Source of the DNA: JALOBO01 sp023228225
GTDB taxonomy: Bacteria > Bacillota > Clostridia > Christensenellales > UBA1242
Direction: 5' to 3'
Assembly: GCA_041663585.1 (NCBI GenBank)
Contig: JBAYMN010000001.1
Span: 1 to 64,000 of the forward strand
Length of the DNA stretch: 64,000 bases
Shown: piece after piece, positions 17,782 through 26,896 of the stretch
Position numbering within the stretch: position 1 is the first letter of the stretch
Layout of the letters: every line of letters starts with the position of its first letter
Position numbers and translations under genes: made by a program
Notes under the pieces: generated by a model
The model's input: the letters and a program-made list of their open reading frames with translations, nothing else
What the model was told of the DNA's origin: nothing
The model's database searches: none

Positions 17782-18918
17782 TCAATTTTGACTGCTTATT
17801 TCTTTTATTGCGCTAACCAGTTTTTTTGCTTGTCGTAGCGTATTATTAATATCTATGCTAATTCTAACTGTGCCAGTTTCCAGCGTTTTTAAATGAGTAT
17901 GAATAAGCGGAGCACAATGAATTCCGGGGCGAGTACATATTTTATATTTATAATTTAAAATATCACTTACATCGGAAGAATATTTATCTTTTATATTAAA
18001 TGATATTACGCCTGAGCGACTATTTTTTGGAGTGTACACTGTAACATTTTTAATTAAATATAATTCATTTAAAATATAGGCACTTAATTTATGAATTTTA
18101 TTATTTATTTTATTGAAATGTGATTTTGTCCATTTCAAACCCGCACCGAGTGCCAATATTGCAGGCGTACCGATTGTTCCGCTTTCAAATGCTTCGGGGG
18201 GCGTTATTGGTTGATAAACGCTTTCACTCATAGTGCCTGTTCCGCCAAATCTTATCGGTTTTAATGCTATGGTTGGACTTATAACTAATCCACCTATTCC
18301 TTGTATACCGTGTAGTCCTTTATGCCCCGCAAATGCAAGCATACTTATATTTTGTTTTTGCATATCTATATTTAAATGGCCTGCGGATTGTGCGGAATCT
18401 ACAAGCAACATTATATGCTTTGATTTACACAAATCACTAATTTTTTGAATATCTTGTGTAACACCTGTTACATTGGAAGTGTGATTTATGCACACTAAAT
18501 AAGTTTTATCCGTAATATGCTTTGCAATTTCCTCCGGTTCAATTTTTCCTTGTGAATTTGGGTTAATTATTGTTATATCAATTTTACCTTGTTTTTGTAA
18601 ATCATATAGCGGTCTGAGAACGGAATTGTGGTTAGTAGAATCTGCTATTACATTACCGCCAGTTACTGCTGTTCCTAATATTGCAAGGTTTAATGCATCA
18701 GTACAGTTATAACAAAAAATTATATTCTGGTTTGTATCTGCATTAAAATAATCTTTTAAACTTTCCCGAACGCTTTGCACCTTTAATGCTGTTTTTATAC
18801 TCGCCGTGTGTCCGCTTCTGCCTGGGTTAGCGTAATATTTAAATGTTGATAATATAAGCGAAAGCATTACGGAGAGCGGTTTATATTTAGCAGTAGCGGC
18901 ATTATCAAAATAAATCAT
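17782..18918 (-). CDS. cysteine desulfurase-like PLP enzyme (class V aminotransferase)
   Basis: A 378-aa fold-type I PLP enzyme. It starts MIYFDNAATA, with VDSAQSAGH near 174 and the PLP Lys at about K200 in FAGHKGLHG. The C-terminal motif RPGIHCAPLIH supplies the probable active-site Cys. These features fit the Clostridia/Enterococcus EF2568-like desulfurase family (TIGR01977) rather than housekeeping IscS/NifS. It is transcribed divergently from a DUF3343 protein, the usual partner of this family, so a sulfur or selenium transfer role is inferred. No selD, selA or iscU is in the window. Confidence 0.85.
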   Translation of the reverse strand: MIYFDNAATAKYKPLSVMLSLILSTFKYYANPGRSGHTASIKTALKVQSVRESLKDYFNADTNQNIIFCYNCTDALNLAILGTAVTGGNVIADSTNHNSVLRPLYDLQKQGKIDITIINPNSQGKIEPEEIAKHITDKTYLVCINHTSNVTGVTQDIQKISDLCKSKHIMLLVDSAQSAGHLNIDMQKQNISMLAFAGHKGLHGIQGIGGLVISPTIALKPIRFGGTGTMSESVYQPITPPEAFESGTIGTPAILALGAGLKWTKSHFNKINNKIHKLSAYILNELYLIKNVTVYTPKNSRSGVISFNIKDKYSSDVSDILNYKYKICTRPGIHCAPLIHTHLKTLETGTVRISIDINNTLRQAKKLVSAIKEISSQN

Positions 18919-18956
18919 ATTTTTACCTCTGTTAACATTTTATTTTTGCTACTAAT

Positions 18957-18968
18957 ATAGTATACTAT
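18957..18968. promoter_or_regulatory. 12-bp perfect palindrome between divergent genes
   Basis: ATAGTATACTAT lies 38 bp upstream of the desulfurase-like gene, within its likely promoter. A second short hairpin (TACGGA-TTA-TCCGTA, 19019-19033) lies closer to the DUF3343 gene. Either may be an operator. Confidence 0.4.
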
Positions 18969-19111
18969 GGAACAAAAATATTTGTTTGCAATTTGTTTTG
19001 TGCCATTAAAATTAAAAATACGGATTATCCGTAAATAATATTTTTAATTATAAATGAAATTCCATAGTATTATCACACTCATATTTAGTTGTGATTTATA
19101 AGGAGAGTTTT

Positions 19112-19372
19112 ATGGTATATCTATTAGCGGTTTTTCGTGCCAGAACTGAAACTCTTGCTTATTCACAAATTTTAAAGTCTTATGGAGTACAATGTAATAT
19201 TATAAATACGCCAAGACAAGTATCTGTTTCTTGTGGCATTTCAGTAAAAATGCCTTTAAATTATTTTGATATAGCACTTGCAGTAAGGCAAAGGCGCAGT
19301 TTTAGTTCATTTGCAGGTTTTTTTAAAATATCAGAAAACCCAAATAATAATATTACAGTAACGCCACTATAA
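19112..19372 (+). CDS. DUF3343 protein (putative Se/S carrier-like)
   Basis: An 86-aa protein of the DUF3343 family. It has the typical RARTETLAYSQILKSYG start and a central SCGIS motif with a conserved Cys that could carry persulfide or selenide. An in-frame GTG at 19091 would read through the ribosome site AAGGAGAG, so ATG 19112 is the start. It is divergent from a desulfurase-like enzyme, matching the family's common context. The carrier role is a database hypothesis, not demonstrated. Confidence 0.85.
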   Translation: MVYLLAVFRARTETLAYSQILKSYGVQCNIINTPRQVSVSCGISVKMPLNYFDIALAVRQRRSFSSFAGFFKISENPNNNITVTPL

Positions 19373-19418
19373 CTCAATAGGGGAACAAAACACTTATTCT
19401 TGTACGACTGCATATTTA

Positions 19419-19490
19419 TTCCGCCTACCTAACGGATAGGCGGAACGAGGCACCGTTAAAAAAATTGAGTTTAAACTACTGAGCGTGTTC
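19419..19490 (-). repeat. modular palindromic repeat, copy E2
   Basis: Same module order as E1 but reversed: 27-nt palindrome at 19419-19445, ACGGTGCC complement at 19449-19456, and the 21-nt GAACACGC...GTTTAAA module at 19470-19490. It sits between the convergent DUF3343 and nucleoside phosphorylase genes. Confidence 0.85.
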
Positions 19491-19539
19491 TATTTGAACA
19501 AAGTTTTGATATTATTTTTTGGAAAAGCAGAAAATAAAA

Positions 19540-20307
19540 CTATAATGACAACACAATGTTTTTGCAGATATTTGTTAATCGTTCTCGGACAGCCGTTTGT
19601 TTGTTCCAGTTTCTGCTATCCCATTCATCTTTTGATAAGTCATCACCACTATAAATAATAGCACCGTATTCTATACCACGGAATTTTGCTACCGCTAACA
19701 TTGAGGCTTGTTCCATTTCTACAATAATACAGCCTTCTTTTTTTCGTAGTTCAATCTTATTTGCGGTTTCGCGGTATATTGCATCAGTTGTCCATGTTTT
19801 ACCTATAATATAATCTATTTTTTGTGTTTGTAAATAGTTTGTTATTTTGTTAATCACTGTAATATTTGCTTTTACTGTTCGACTGGGTTTTAAATAATGA
19901 TAACTAAAACCTTCATCGCGTACTGCTTCATTTACAACTATATATTTACCCACAGTAATATCGCTTTTTAGTGAACCGGCTCCACCGCATAAAATTACTT
20001 TTTTTACACCTAATGATATAAATTCTTCTAGGAATGCACCGCAAGCAGGACCGCCTATTGTACCTTGAACTATTGCACAATCGCCAGTATTAAATTTATA
20101 AATATGCAAATCAAGCATTTCACTAGGAAAATTTGCTAACATTGAAATTTCGCCTTTACTTAATAAATAGGCAATCACTTCCTTAAAAAAACATATTACA
20201 AGTCTTTCAGGTAACTTTACATTTATTTTAATTGTTTCGGCAGATGGATTAATAAGAGCGTTTGTATCTTTATCAAATTCTAAGATAGGGTATTTTTTTA
20301 TAAGCAT
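19540..20307 (-). CDS. nucleoside phosphorylase (PNP/UDP family)
   Basis: A 255-aa protein of the purine nucleoside/uridine phosphorylase superfamily. The phosphate-site stretch GTIGGPACGAFLEEF, the VILCGGAGSL strand and the MEQASMLAVAKFRGIEYGAIIYSGD active-site segment (Glu, Met and Asp residues) are visible. It would cleave a nucleoside to base and ribose-1-phosphate for salvage. The exact substrate (uridine or purine) cannot be told. It is monocistronic, and ATG follows AGGAG. Confidence 0.88.
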   Translation of the reverse strand: MLIKKYPILEFDKDTNALINPSAETIKINVKLPERLVICFFKEVIAYLLSKGEISMLANFPSEMLDLHIYKFNTGDCAIVQGTIGGPACGAFLEEFISLGVKKVILCGGAGSLKSDITVGKYIVVNEAVRDEGFSYHYLKPSRTVKANITVINKITNYLQTQKIDYIIGKTWTTDAIYRETANKIELRKKEGCIIVEMEQASMLAVAKFRGIEYGAIIYSGDDLSKDEWDSRNWNKQTAVRERLTNICKNIVLSL

Positions 20308-20498
20308 TTTTTACTCCTAATGTTTACGGAAAGTTTAGCATATTTTACACACTTTTTCAAATGTTTTTTGTTTCCAAAATTAAGATAATTATTTATTTAC
20401 AAATTACGATGACAAAAGTACTGAATTATGATAGAATAACAATTGCGTAAAGATAGAAGATAATATATATTTTTAAAATATTGCTTTTAAGGTGGGTA

Positions 20499-21149
20499 AT
20501 GGATAAGAACAAAATTAAAGAAATTTTTAACTTACTTAAAAGAATGTATCCTAATGCAAAAAGCGAATTAAATTATAGTACTAATTTTGAACTTCTAGTT
20601 GCTGTGATTTTGTCGGCTCAATGCACAGACAAGCGTGTAAATATTATTACAAGTGAGTTATTTAAAGAATATAATACGCCGAAAGCAATTGGCACTTTAC
20701 CACCCGAAAAATTAGAAAATCTAATTAAATCTTGCGGACTTTATAAGAGTAAAACAGTACATTTAATTAAGTGTAGTAAACAAATTTTAGAAAAATTTAA
20801 TGGAGAAGTGCCTAATAATCTTAATGATTTAATTTCTCTTAGTGGGGTAGGTAGAAAAACCGCAAATGTAATTTTGGCAGTTGCATTTAAAAAGCCTGCA
20901 ATAGCAGTTGATACGCATGTTTTTAGAGTGGCAAATAGAATTGGATTAACTAATTCAAAAAGTGTAGATAAATGCGAGCAACAATTAAATAAAGTTTTAG
21001 ACAAACAAGATTGGATTAATGCTCATTTTATACTGGTGCTTTTTGGGCGTTATCACTGCACAGCACGAAATCCAAATTGTTCAAAGTGTAAAATTAACAA
21101 ATTTTGTAAATATTATAATAAGGTAGTGAAGAAAGATGTTTGTAGATAA
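20499..21149 (+). CDS. nth: endonuclease III
   Basis: A 216-aa bifunctional DNA glycosylase/AP lyase for oxidised pyrimidines. The helix-hairpin-helix LSGVGRKTANVI contains the catalytic Lys, and AVDTHVFRVANR the catalytic Asp. The C-terminal C-X6-C-X2-C-X5-C motif (in CTARNPNCSKCKINKFC) binds a 4Fe-4S cluster. ATG 20499 follows TAAGGTGGG; an upstream in-frame TTG at 20481 would consume that site. The 3' end overlaps obgE by 14 bp. Confidence 0.96.
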   Translation: MDKNKIKEIFNLLKRMYPNAKSELNYSTNFELLVAVILSAQCTDKRVNIITSELFKEYNTPKAIGTLPPEKLENLIKSCGLYKSKTVHLIKCSKQILEKFNGEVPNNLNDLISLSGVGRKTANVILAVAFKKPAIAVDTHVFRVANRIGLTNSKSVDKCEQQLNKVLDKQDWINAHFILVLFGRYHCTARNPNCSKCKINKFCKYYNKVVKKDVCR

Positions 21150-22401
21150 AGTTAAAATTGTTATAAAAGCGGGTAATGGTGGTAATGGTGTAGTATCGTT
21201 TATTCGCTCAAAAGCGACTATGAAAGGCGGTCCGGACGGCGGTAACGGCGGTAAGGGCGGAGATATTGTATTCGTGGCAAACGAATCTATGAATACACTT
21301 GTAGATTTTAATTATAACAAGTCGTTTAAAGCCGAAGATGGCGAAAACGGGTCATCAAATAATCAAATCGGTAAATCCGGAAAAGATACAATTATTAATG
21401 TACCACGTGGTACAATAATTCGCGACTATAAAACCGAAAAAGTAATTGCCGATATGTATGAAAAAGATCAGCGAACCGTTATATTGCATGGTGGTAGCGG
21501 TGGCAGAGGAAATAAAACATACGCTACATCAACAAGACAAGCGCCTTTCTTTTCGCAAGGTGGAGCAATAACTAAACCATTTGAAGTAGTGCTGGAACTT
21601 AAAACTATTGCCGATGTCGGTTTAGTAGGTTACCCTAATGTGGGAAAATCTACACTGCTTTCGGTAGTTACCGAAGCAAAACCTAAAATTGCAAATTATC
21701 ATTTTACAACGCTTTCACCCAATTTAGGAGTTGTTAAATATTATGAAAATAGTTTTGTTATGGCTGACATACCCGGACTTATTGATGGTGCTTCCAAAGG
21801 TGCTGGGCTAGGACATGATTTTTTAAGACATATTGAAAGGACTAGACTTATTGTGCATATAATAGATATTGCGGGTAGCGAAGAAAGAGATCCATTTGAT
21901 GATTATTTGCAAATTAATAAGGAATTGTCAACTTATAGCAGAAAACTTGCCGATTCGCCACAAATTATTGCACTTAATAAATGTGATTTATTACAAGATG
22001 ATAAACCAATTAAAGATTTTAAGAAAAAATTAGATAGGGGTATTGAAGCCTATCCTATTTCTGGCGCGACGATGCAAGGAGTAAAAGAATTACTTGATGC
22101 AATTTGGAATAAACTTAAAACTATTCCGGTGTCTGAACCGCTAGCAATAGAAAAAGAAAATATTGATGAACGCGATTTATTAAATTTTATTATTACAAAA
22201 AACGGACAAGGAGCATATGTTGTTTCTGGTGGTAAAATTGATGAAATGGCAAGAGGTATTGTGCTTTCGGATACACAATCTTTTGCCTACTTACAAAATC
22301 GTTTACGCCGTGAAGGAATAACACAAATGCTTTATGATATGGGTGCAAAAAACGGAGATACAATTATAGTCGCAGGTGTTGAGTTTGAATTAGTTAAGTA
22401 G
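21136..22401 (+). CDS. obgE: Obg family GTPase
   Basis: A 421-aa GTPase for 50S maturation and stress signalling. The Gly-rich Obg fold occupies about 1-158, the G domain starts with G1 GYPNVGKST near 169 and DIPGLIDGASKGAGLG as switch II, with NKCD as G4, and an OCT domain occupies the last 75 residues. It overlaps nth by 14 bp. With yhbY downstream it forms a ribosome-assembly pair common in Firmicutes. Confidence 0.97.
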   Translation: MFVDKVKIVIKAGNGGNGVVSFIRSKATMKGGPDGGNGGKGGDIVFVANESMNTLVDFNYNKSFKAEDGENGSSNNQIGKSGKDTIINVPRGTIIRDYKTEKVIADMYEKDQRTVILHGGSGGRGNKTYATSTRQAPFFSQGGAITKPFEVVLELKTIADVGLVGYPNVGKSTLLSVVTEAKPKIANYHFTTLSPNLGVVKYYENSFVMADIPGLIDGASKGAGLGHDFLRHIERTRLIVHIIDIAGSEERDPFDDYLQINKELSTYSRKLADSPQIIALNKCDLLQDDKPIKDFKKKLDRGIEAYPISGATMQGVKELLDAIWNKLKTIPVSEPLAIEKENIDERDLLNFIITKNGQGAYVVSGGKIDEMARGIVLSDTQSFAYLQNRLRREGITQMLYDMGAKNGDTIIVAGVEFELVK

Positions 22402-22451
22402 TGTTTGTTATTAAGTTTTAATCAGTAAAAAATATTAAGGAGTAATAAATA

Positions 22452-22739
22452 ATGTTAATAAGTAAAGAAAGAGCAAAATATGCAGGTCTTGCAAATAAAA
22501 TTGATGTAGATATTTTAATAGGTAAAGAAGGCTTAAATGACAATGTGCTTAAACAAATTAGTCAGTATTTAGAAGCACACGAATTAGCTAAAATTAAAAT
22601 GCAAAAAAGCGTAGATTATACTAATCGCCAGCTTTGCGATTTGTTAGTAGAAAAATTACAAGCCGAACCAGTGCTACTTGTTGGTAATAAAGTTATTTTA
22701 TATAAAAAATCTAGTAGAACAGACATAATTCATATATAA
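22452..22739 (+). CDS. yhbY: YhbY family RNA-binding protein (CRM domain)
   Basis: A 95-aa single CRM domain with the family GKEGLN loop (here DILIGKEGLNDNVLKQI). It associates with pre-50S particles in other bacteria. It follows obgE by 50 bp with a TTAAGGAG site. The stop codon is immediately followed by an imperfect palindromic repeat. Confidence 0.92.
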   Translation: MLISKERAKYAGLANKIDVDILIGKEGLNDNVLKQISQYLEAHELAKIKMQKSVDYTNRQLCDLLVEKLQAEPVLLVGNKVILYKKSSRTDIIHI

Positions 22740-22742
22740 ATT

Positions 22743-22770
22743 ATTCCGCCTAGCGAAAGCATTGGCGGGG
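22743..22770 (+). repeat. imperfect palindromic repeat, copy E3
   Basis: TTCCGCCTAGC, a GAAA loop and GCATTGGCGGGG lie 3 nt after the yhbY stop. It resembles the 27-nt palindrome family in its left arm but has a different loop and an imperfect right arm. Confidence 0.5.
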
Positions 22771-22775
22771 TAAAA

Positions 22776-22809
22776 CAATTTTACATTGTACATTTTACAT
22801 TCTACATTT
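22776..22809 (+). repeat. ACATT-rich tract, copy 1
   Basis: The sequence AACAATTTTACATTGTACAT is followed by further TACATT units directly before a terminator. A closely similar tract precedes the parC terminator at 29575-29607. Confidence 0.55.
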
Positions 22810-22810
22810 A

Positions 22811-22848
22811 AAAAACAGTTCACTTTTTAAGTGAACTGTTTTTTATTT
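22811..22848. terminator. bidirectional intrinsic terminator
   Basis: A perfect 15-bp stem (22811-22825 with 22829-22843) with a 3-nt loop and flanking A- and T-runs lies between the convergent yhbY and the 22848 gene. Confidence 0.92.
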
Positions 22849-23564
22849 TATATTTTTCCTAAACGCTTTAAATTTAATGTTTGAATTGATTCAAATAACT
22901 GAGTGCAAACTGCTAAAATGTCATCATAATTATTTGTATTTTCAAATATCGCACACACTGTGCGTGAGTCCTTCATATTAAGAGGCTCAAAATTGTACAT
23001 TACAAATCTAATCATATTGCGTGTTTTAATCCAAATTTCCTCTATTTTAAAAGCGTAATCGGTATATTCTAGGCTTGCATAATCTGTTTTGCTACGCTTT
23101 GCACTATCGTTTAATTTGCGACTTTCATCAATTTCTGCTTTTTTGATTGCAAATATGTTCTTGCAATATTTTATTGCTTTTTCAAATACGCTGTAAATTA
23201 CCGCTTCATCTTTAATACATTTAAGTATTTTATACTCAGGTATTTCAGTAAAACGACCGCGAGAGTTTATTATTGCGTTTTCAATATCCTGATATGGATA
23301 CCAAAAGCCTTCTTCGGTAGCCGAAAGCACATCTTCGTGACAAGCAATATTTAAAAATTCACTTAACTGATATTTGTAGTACTCAACATTTTTTGGTGAT
23401 GCGGTATTAATATGATTTAAAAAATAATCTTTAATCCTAAGCCAAAAGCCCTTCATATTTTCGTACGTAGTGCGTTCATCTTCATTATTATCAATGTTTA
23501 CGTTTTTTAAAAACTTGATGGGAGAGCCGGCATTATTTTCAGTTAAAAAAACATAATAGTTCAT
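22848..23564 (-). CDS. protein of unknown function (238 aa)
   Basis: A soluble-looking 238-aa protein with no signal peptide or membrane helix and no domain I recognise. It starts MNYYVFLTENNAGSPIKFLKN and is mostly helical with many Asn, Lys and Glu residues, and has dispersed Cys residues (about four). The start follows AAAGGCGG. It lies downstream of murG on the same strand with a 110-bp gap, so it may be weakly co-transcribed. Confidence 0.7.
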   Translation of the reverse strand: MNYYVFLTENNAGSPIKFLKNVNIDNNEDERTTYENMKGFWLRIKDYFLNHINTASPKNVEYYKYQLSEFLNIACHEDVLSATEEGFWYPYQDIENAIINSRGRFTEIPEYKILKCIKDEAVIYSVFEKAIKYCKNIFAIKKAEIDESRKLNDSAKRSKTDYASLEYTDYAFKIEEIWIKTRNMIRFVMYNFEPLNMKDSRTVCAIFENTNNYDDILAVCTQLFESIQTLNLKRLGKI

Positions 23565-23674
23565 ATGTACCGCCTTTTCTGATGTATCTTTGCTTATTTT
23601 TTAAGATTTATATAAACATTATAACTAATAAACACAATATTGTAAATATAATTTTGTAAAAATTGACAAATAAA

Positions 23675-24733
23675 TTAAGTTGCCAATTTGGAATATTTTA
23701 AAATTTGTTCATATATTTTTTTAGTTCCATCGGTATTTGGTTCTTTGCTCATATTTTTAATTAATTCAATGCGTGATGAAAATAATTTTAATATTGCTAC
23801 TTTTAAATTTTGTGGTGACATATTTTCCTCAAATAAAATGTTTGCAATTCTCCTTTCATTAAAATTTTTTGCGTTTAAAATTTGGTCACCACGAGACGCC
23901 ATTTTTGAAAGCGGAATAAGTAACATGGGCTTTCGAAGTGCTAAAAATTCGTGTATTGCGGTCGCACCAGCACGACTTACAATAACATCTGCGGTGGCAA
24001 AATAATCGCTAATTTTATCAGTAAATTCAATTTGGATATAATAGTTTTGTTTGAGCGTTTCATCAATATTGCCTTTGCCAACAATATGAATAACATTATA
24101 TTTTTTTAATAAATCGGGAAGTATTGCGCGCACATTTTTATTTATATTTACCGAACCCAAACTTCCGCCCATAACTAAAATTGTAGATTTTTCTGGTGAT
24201 AGTTTATACTCATTAATTATGTTGTGTTTATTACCGTTGTATAATTCGTGGCGTATGGGAGCACCTGTAAATACACCATTATTAAGTGTATGTGCTGTGC
24301 TTTCAAAATTTGTACACATTACTTTACACTTATGTGCCATAAGTTTGTTGGCTAGCCCCATAGTTATATCAGACTCATGGCTGACTACTGGGATTTTTTT
24401 TGATGCAAGTACAACAGGAAGCGCAACATATCCGCCTTTACTGAATATAACATCAGGCTTTATTTTTTTTAATAATTTGTTTGCTTGTAAAATTCCCTTT
24501 GCCAATGCAAAAGGTATTTTTAAATTATTAAGCGTAAACTTGCGTTCTAATTTGCATGTTTCAATAGATAAAAAGGTTATATTTTTATAACTTGATACCA
24601 TTCGCTCTTCCATGCTATTTGCAGAGCCTATATAATAGATTTTATCAAAATCTTTTTCAATATAATGCAGTAATGCTATGTGGGGTATAATATGTCCGGC
24701 AGTTCCGCCACCTGTTAATACTATTGTGCTCAT
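23675..24733 (-). CDS. murG: UDP-N-acetylglucosamine--lipid I transferase
   Basis: A 352-aa GT28 family enzyme that converts lipid I to lipid II at the cytoplasmic membrane face. The N-terminal GGGTAGHIIPHIAL donor-side loop, MGGSLGSVNINK and the VSRAGATAIHEFLALRKPMLLIP segment that holds UDP-GlcNAc are all present. It is away from any dcw cluster, as an isolated gene. AAGGAG site. Confidence 0.95.
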   Translation of the reverse strand: MSTIVLTGGGTAGHIIPHIALLHYIEKDFDKIYYIGSANSMEERMVSSYKNITFLSIETCKLERKFTLNNLKIPFALAKGILQANKLLKKIKPDVIFSKGGYVALPVVLASKKIPVVSHESDITMGLANKLMAHKCKVMCTNFESTAHTLNNGVFTGAPIRHELYNGNKHNIINEYKLSPEKSTILVMGGSLGSVNINKNVRAILPDLLKKYNVIHIVGKGNIDETLKQNYYIQIEFTDKISDYFATADVIVSRAGATAIHEFLALRKPMLLIPLSKMASRGDQILNAKNFNERRIANILFEENMSPQNLKVAILKLFSSRIELIKNMSKEPNTDGTKKIYEQILKYSKLAT

Positions 24734-24949
24734 AATTTCTCCTTGCTTTCATTTAAATGAATAATTATAATATAATATGTATAAATATGCCTGTTTTTTT
24801 GCCTAAACTCGTTCAAATGACAAAATCGCTAAAAATTTGAATTTTTATAATATTTAGTTTTCATTTTGTATCTTTTATGTTATAATTATCCAATAATATT
24901 CTATGCAAAGGAATAAAGTTTTATTTGCACGCGCTTAAAGGAGATTAAC

Positions 24950-26893
24950 TTGAATAAAACATATGAATCAAAAGATATAATTGTGCTTGAAGGTCTTGAT
25001 GCTGTTAGGCTAAGACCGGGTATGTACATAGGTACAACGGGCACTAAGGGTATGCACCATATTTTGTGGGAAATCGTTGATAATTCTATTGATGAACTTG
25101 CAAATGGATTTGGCGATACTATTGATGTAAAGTTATATAAAGACGGCAGTGCTTCGGTAGAAGATAATGGTCGCGGAATTCCTACTGATATTCACCCACA
25201 AATGAAGGTATCTGGTGTACAAGTAGTATTCACTCAACTACACGCTGGTGGTAAATTTAACGCAGATAACTATAATTATTCGGGCGGATTACATGGCGTT
25301 GGAGCATCTGTTACTAATGCACTTTCGGAATGGCTTAATGTTACAGTGTTCAGAAATAAAAAGAAATATGAAATGTCATTTAAAAGTTATGTGGGATTAG
25401 ATGGAAAAATTAAAAGTGGTATTCCAGTAACTCCGCTTATTGAAACGGGCACTTCTAAAAAGAGCGGAACATTTATACATTTTAAACCAGATTTTAAAGT
25501 TTTTGGCGAACAAGAATTTTCTAATGAAATTATTGCAAAGCACTTAAAAGAACTTGCATTTTTAAATAAAAAAATAAAATTAAGTCTATTTGATGAGCGT
25601 ACGGGGAATTTAGTTGATTACTATTATGAAGGCGGAGTTGCGGATTTTGTAAAGTATTTAAATGAATCAAAAAATGTTATAAACGAAAAACCAGTTTACA
25701 TTGAAGGCAAAACTGATTTAGTTGAACTTGCTATGGCCTTTCAATATACCGACCAATACACTGAAAGCATTTTTTCGTATGTAAATAATATTCCAACCAC
25801 TGAGGGCGGAACGCACGAAACAGGATTAAAATCGGCATTTACACGTGTGTTTAATGATGTGGGGCGTAAATTTGGATTTTTGAAAGATAAAGATCCTAAT
25901 TACATGGGTGAAGACTACCGCGAGGGCTTAACTTGTGTTCTTGCAATAAAAATGAAAAATGCACAATTTGAAGGGCAGACTAAAACCAAACTCGGTAACC
26001 CCGAAACTAAAACGGAAGTTGAAAGTGTAGTTGTAACCGAACTGCAAAAATATATGGAAAATACTGCAACGCGTAAGTTTATTGAAAGCATTATGCAAAA
26101 AGCAAAAGTTGCTGCACAAGTGCGTGAACAAGAAAAAAAAGCAAAAGAATTAACACGCCAAAAAAATAGTATTGACAGTGCTAATCTTGTTGGTAAATTA
26201 TCAAGTTGCACGGGCAGAAAACCCGAATTAAACGAATTGTATATTGTTGAAGGTGATAGTGCCGGTGGCAGTGCTAAGCAAGCAAGAGACCGTTCTTTTC
26301 AAGCAATTTTACCACTAAGAGGCAAACCGCTTAATGTAGAAAAAAAACGTCTTCATCAAGTTCTTGCAAATGAAGAAATACGCAGTATTATTAGTGCGCT
26401 AGGCGCTGGAATTATGGACGATTTTGATGTAACAGCATTAAAATATCATAAAGTTGTAATACTTTCTGATGCTGACCAAGATGGCGCACATATTAGGGCA
26501 ATACTCCTCACATTCTTTTTTAGATATATGCGTAACCTTATAAACGAAGGACATGTCTATATTGGTATGCCACCGCTTTATAAAGTATACAAAAAAGATA
26601 AAGTGATTTATGCATATGATGATAATAATTTACAAGAAGCAATTGATGAAGTAGGTAAGGGCTATTCTATTCAAAGGTATAAAGGGTTAGGCGAAATGAA
26701 TCCCGAACAACTTTGGGAAACAACAATGAACCCTGAACGTCGAAATTTAATGCAAGTTAGTATGGAAGATGCGGTTGCGGCAGATAAAATAATTACTGTG
26801 CTTATGGGCGATGATATTGAATCCAGAAAAGATTATATTAGCGAACACGCAAATTTTGAGCGCGAAGATAATTTTGAAAAAATAGGAGTATAA
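24950..26893 (+). CDS. parE: DNA topoisomerase IV subunit B (GyrB/ParE family)
   Basis: A 647-aa ATPase subunit of a type IIA topoisomerase. The GHKL motifs EIVDNSIDEL, DNGRGIP and GGLHGVGASV are intact. The Toprim part shows EGDSAGGSAK near 433 and SDADQDGAHI near 508. DGAHI and the adjoining subunit A favour ParE over GyrB (usually DGSHI). Translation starts at TTG behind AAAGGAGAT; no in-frame ATG is near. It starts 3 nt before parC, as one operon. Confidence 0.9.
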   Translation: MNKTYESKDIIVLEGLDAVRLRPGMYIGTTGTKGMHHILWEIVDNSIDELANGFGDTIDVKLYKDGSASVEDNGRGIPTDIHPQMKVSGVQVVFTQLHAGGKFNADNYNYSGGLHGVGASVTNALSEWLNVTVFRNKKKYEMSFKSYVGLDGKIKSGIPVTPLIETGTSKKSGTFIHFKPDFKVFGEQEFSNEIIAKHLKELAFLNKKIKLSLFDERTGNLVDYYYEGGVADFVKYLNESKNVINEKPVYIEGKTDLVELAMAFQYTDQYTESIFSYVNNIPTTEGGTHETGLKSAFTRVFNDVGRKFGFLKDKDPNYMGEDYREGLTCVLAIKMKNAQFEGQTKTKLGNPETKTEVESVVVTELQKYMENTATRKFIESIMQKAKVAAQVREQEKKAKELTRQKNSIDSANLVGKLSSCTGRKPELNELYIVEGDSAGGSAKQARDRSFQAILPLRGKPLNVEKKRLHQVLANEEIRSIISALGAGIMDDFDVTALKYHKVVILSDADQDGAHIRAILLTFFFRYMRNLINEGHVYIGMPPLYKVYKKDKVIYAYDDNNLQEAIDEVGKGYSIQRYKGLGEMNPEQLWETTMNPERRNLMQVSMEDAVAADKIITVLMGDDIESRKDYISEHANFEREDNFEKIGV

Positions 26894-26896
26894 ACT